This document shows positions 31,794 to 34,078 of a stretch of 34,078 bases of DNA, piece after piece. Position numbers and translations under genes: made by a program. The notes below the pieces were generated by a model. It searched no databases and was not told where the DNA came from. It saw only the letters and a program-made list of their open reading frames with translations. Position 1 is the first letter of the stretch. Each line of letters starts with the position of its first letter. The stretch covers positions 1-34,078 of the forward strand of contig JBHHYU010000024.1 of the NCBI GenBank assembly GCA_046757725.1, in the 5' to 3' direction. The DNA is from JBHHYU01 sp046757725. Its GTDB lineage: Bacteria > Desulfobacterota > Binatia > UBA9968.

Positions 31794-32602
31794 AAAGGGC
31801 CCTTCTTCCTCTTTGGGTTCTTCTGATAGGAGGATTGAGTCTTCTCCCGTTTCTCTGGTTTGTGCTTACCTCCTGGAAAAGCCCCGCGGAGATCACGGCT
31901 ATACCGCCTCAGATCATTCCCACGTTTCATTGGGGCTACTATCGCGGGGCCCTGGAGCATTATGGTTTGCTCAGATACATGACAAACAGTGCCATTGTTG
32001 CCGGGATGACCACCCTCTTTAGTATCACCATCGGCTCTTTGGCAGCCTATGGCCTAGCACGATACAATGTTACCTGGACCAGATTTTATCTCGTGCTTTT
32101 ACTTGCTATCTCCATGTTTCCACAGATAGCCATCGCTGGTCCCGTCTGGAGAATATTGAATGCTTTCGGCTGGCTGAACAGCTATCACGGGATCATTGCG
32201 GCGTACATTGCTCTCTCTTTGCCGCTAGCCGTGTGGATCCTCACAACTTTTTTCAAGGAATTGCCTTGCGAGATTGAAGAAGCTGCTTTAATCGACGGGT
32301 GTACTCGGCTGCAAGCCCTGTGGAAGGTTGTGATCCCATTAGCTGCACCTGGGCTTTTCACCGCAGCCATCCTGGTTTTTATCCAGGCGTGGAATGAGTT
32401 TTTCTTTGCATTGCTGATTCTTACGAACCCAAGGCTCCAGACCTTACCTGTGGGGATCGCCCTTTTCCCAGGGGAATATACGATGCCCTGGGGGGAAATA
32501 GCGGCTGCCTCCACTATCGCTACGATTCCCCTGGTCATTCTCACTTTAGTCTCTCAGCGGAGGATTGTACGGGGCTTGTCAGCCGGAGCCATTAAGGGTT
32601 AG
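31790..32602 (+). CDS. Sugar ABC transporter permease, MalG/UgpE type
   Basis: The 270-residue partner permease has six helices and the EAA loop EEAALIDGCTRLQALWKVVIPLAAPGL. The ATG at 31790 (ATGA overlap with the upstream gene, GGAGGCG just before it) is preferred to a start at 31733, which would add 19 residues of reading through the neighbour. It pairs with the MalF-type subunit to form the membrane channel of the importer. Confidence 0.94.
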   Translation: MKRALLPLWVLLIGGLSLLPFLWFVLTSWKSPAEITAIPPQIIPTFHWGYYRGALEHYGLLRYMTNSAIVAGMTTLFSITIGSLAAYGLARYNVTWTRFYLVLLLAISMFPQIAIAGPVWRILNAFGWLNSYHGIIAAYIALSLPLAVWILTTFFKELPCEIEEAALIDGCTRLQALWKVVIPLAAPGLFTAAILVFIQAWNEFFFALLILTNPRLQTLPVGIALFPGEYTMPWGEIAAASTIATIPLVILTLVSQRRIVRGLSAGAIKG

Positions 32603-33728
32603 AAAAGGCAGCGGGTTAGCCCAAAGCTTTAAAACTCGGTTCACGAGGTCTATCATTTCTGGATTAGTAGTTAAAGAGATTTCTAAATCCTTCGGTTCGA
32701 ATACAATCCTTCACGACATCTCATTTGACGTTACTGAAGGGGAGTTCTGCGTTCTGTTAGGTCCTTCGGGCTGTGGAAAAAGTACATTGCTCAGGCTCGT
32801 CGCCGGCCTAGAGAGGCCCTCGTCGGGGAGCATTTCACTGAATTCTCGCCGTATTGACGGCCTGGCTCCCCGTGAGCGCGATATTGCCTTTGTCTTCCAG
32901 AGCTACGCGCTCTATCCCCACAAAAACGTCTTTGAAAATCTTGCCTTTTCGTTACGTCTCAAGCACGTCGCTAAAGAAGAGATTAGCGGAAAAGTTCGGG
33001 AGGTAGCTCGTCTCCTTGAAATAGAGGGCCTGTTGGATCGTAAGCCTCAGGCCCTCAGTGGGGGTCAGAAACAGAGAGTGGCCTTAGGACGGGCCATCGT
33101 GCGCCAGCCTAAACTCTTCCTCTTTGATGAACCCCTCTCAAATCTCGATGCCTCGCTGAGAACGAGCATGCGAGTTGAACTGGCCCACCTTCACCGCAAA
33201 CTTCACGCCACGATTCTATATGTGACGCACGACCAAGCCGAGGCGATGACCCTGGGAGATAAAATTGTTGTGCTTGACCGGGGAGGGATCCAACAGAGTG
33301 GCTTACCTTCAACCATCTACCATAAGCCTGCCAACACCTTCGTGGCCCATTTTGTCGGTAGCCCTCCCATGAACCTTATCGAAGGAATCCTTGGGGATAG
33401 AGGGCAACTTAAGTTTAGTAATAATTCCATTGATCTTTCTGAGATGTTTCCCAAGTCTCTCGATCTCTCGCAAGGGGAAGCCCTGACTTTGGGTGTACGA
33501 CCTGAGAATATCCAACTTACCGACCCCGACCATTCATTGATTCATGGGGTGGTGGAGTTAGTTGAGGACCTGGGGTCGGACAGATTCCTCCATCTCCGAA
33601 GTGGCAGGACTATCCTCGTGGCTCGCATCCCAAGGGAGCTGTGCATTCGGACAGGCGAGGTAGCTTATCTGACGGCTAAACCAGAGCGACTCCATCTGTT
33701 TTACAGAGAAAACCGGTTAAATGAATGA
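32565..33728 (+). CDS. Sugar ABC transporter ATP-binding protein, MalK/UgpC type
   Basis: The ATPase has 387 residues from the TTG at 32565. Walker A is GPSGCGKST (66-74 in this numbering), then FQSYALYPHKNVFENL (Q-loop), LSGGQKQRVALGRA signature, LFLFDEPLSNLDA Walker B and THDQAEAM H-loop, followed by a MalK-type TOBE domain to the end. The family normally begins about ten residues before SKSFG. No ATG, GTG or TTG is available there; the only in-frame canonical start is the TTG, which overlaps malG-like by 38 bases and adds about 30 non-conserved residues. An ATT at 32655 with GAGG six bases upstream would give the expected N-terminus. Which is used is unresolved. It is the last gene of the operon. 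Confidence 0.9.
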   Translation: MYGACQPEPLRVRKGSGLAQSFKTRFTRSIISGLVVKEISKSFGSNTILHDISFDVTEGEFCVLLGPSGCGKSTLLRLVAGLERPSSGSISLNSRRIDGLAPRERDIAFVFQSYALYPHKNVFENLAFSLRLKHVAKEEISGKVREVARLLEIEGLLDRKPQALSGGQKQRVALGRAIVRQPKLFLFDEPLSNLDASLRTSMRVELAHLHRKLHATILYVTHDQAEAMTLGDKIVVLDRGGIQQSGLPSTIYHKPANTFVAHFVGSPPMNLIEGILGDRGQLKFSNNSIDLSEMFPKSLDLSQGEALTLGVRPENIQLTDPDHSLIHGVVELVEDLGSDRFLHLRSGRTILVARIPRELCIRTGEVAYLTAKPERLHLFYRENRLNE

Positions 33729-34078
33729 GGTCGATCGCAAAGGGAGTCCATTCCGGTAGGTGTAACCTGTGAAGCGAGGACTTTTACCTTTGCCGGAGAG
33801 CAGCACCAAACTCCGCTGTTGTCGGTGAGCCTCAAGTGGCTGCACTTTACTTATGTGGTAGGTGTGCATGTCTCCCAGAACATCTTTCCAAGGAGCCAAT
33901 ATTCCGGTTGGTTGCGCCTGGGGCGGCGCGATCAATTTTTATTCAGAACCTGGGTTGTAAGACCCAATGGCAGGGTGGTAAAATAAATAGTAATTAATAG
34001 GGAACTTTCAACTCAACGTTTCTGTTTTACGATAAGAGGTTGCCGAAAATTCGCGAAGATAGTTTGGGTTCGGATCAG
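33729..34078. other. Right-edge non-coding region
   Basis: Nothing coding is supported in these 350 bases; the minus-strand frame 33717-33935 overlaps the ATPase end and has no motif. No clean terminator hairpin after the ABC ATPase is recognised. An A/T-rich tract begins near 33980. Confidence 0.4.
33955..33984 (+). promoter_or_regulatory. Candidate sigma-70 promoter reading off the right edge
   Basis: TTGTAA (33955-33960) and TAAAAT (33979-33984) are separated by 18 bases and followed by A/T-rich DNA, suggesting a promoter for a gene beyond the window. Pattern match only. Confidence 0.35.

Noticed and set aside
1..34078. CRISPR arrays, rRNA, tRNA, phage genes, complete insertion sequences
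   Set aside because: No regularly spaced repeats, structural RNA signatures, phage structural genes or intact transposases were recognised; only two transposase remnants are present.

Overview
The window looks like a chromosomal segment of an uncultured Gram-negative bacterium. No rRNA, tRNA or phylogenetic marker is visible. Lineage can only be guessed from gene style: a crotonase / Asp-Glu-racemase-like / amidohydrolase group, a Tat-less reductive-dehalogenase-like protein, a transaldolase-glucose-6-phosphate isomerase fusion and an arsenosugar cluster. Together these recall Desulfobacterota, Binatota or NC10/Methylomirabilota genomes. Base composition is mid-range by eye, and no island with clearly foreign codon use stands out.

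Layout. (1) 1-3.5 kb: a crotonase-family enzyme (+) faces two minus-strand genes, an Asp/Glu-racemase-superfamily protein lacking the usual catalytic cysteines and an amidohydrolase carrying a C-terminal IPT/TIG domain. (2) 3.5-4.15 kb: a gene-poor stretch with a decayed REP-associated (Y1) transposase C-terminus. (3) 4.1-6.2 kb: a ClC chloride channel/transporter with CBS and TrkA-C domains. (4) 6.4-10.5 kb: a redox cluster. A PaaA/BoxB-like di-iron oxygenase (+) is convergent with a minus-strand operon of an RdhA-like protein, a 7Fe ferredoxin and a GlpC/HdrD-like CCG-domain Fe-S protein. (5) 10.5-13.3 kb: a second transposase remnant, a dihydrolipoyl dehydrogenase (-) and a TlpA/ResA-type thioredoxin (+). 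(6) 13.3-14.1 kb: about 800 bases of non-coding DNA with palindromes and a large hairpin. (7) 14.1-20.5 kb: an arsenic/arsenosugar operon of arsM, arsS, a PiT-type phosphate transporter, a TVP38-flavin disulfide oxidoreductase fusion and a TIGR04283-type glycosyltransferase. (8) 20.6-33.7 kb: a tightly packed ten-gene operon of transketolase, tal-pgi, gnd, glk, pgl, a mannosyl/glucosylglycerate-synthase-like glycosyltransferase and a complete sugar ABC importer (binding protein, two permeases, MalK-type ATPase).

How the genes work together. The last operon is a coherent route. A sugar enters by the ABC importer, glucose is phosphorylated by Glk, and the carbon is passed through the pentose phosphate pathway. 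Glucose-6-phosphate dehydrogenase (zwf) is not in the window. The glycosyltransferase inside the operon suggests a link to a glycosylated solute. The arsenic operon would methylate arsenite (ArsM), add the adenosyl-derived group (ArsS) and glycosylate the product. The co-transcribed PiT and membrane-anchored flavoprotein are candidates for oxyanion entry and redox or membrane steps. The RdhA-like/ferredoxin/CCG operon beside a PaaA/BoxB-like oxygenase is the least explained part. It looks like an electron-transfer chain feeding a corrinoid-type reductase, possibly linked to aromatic acyl-CoA oxidation.
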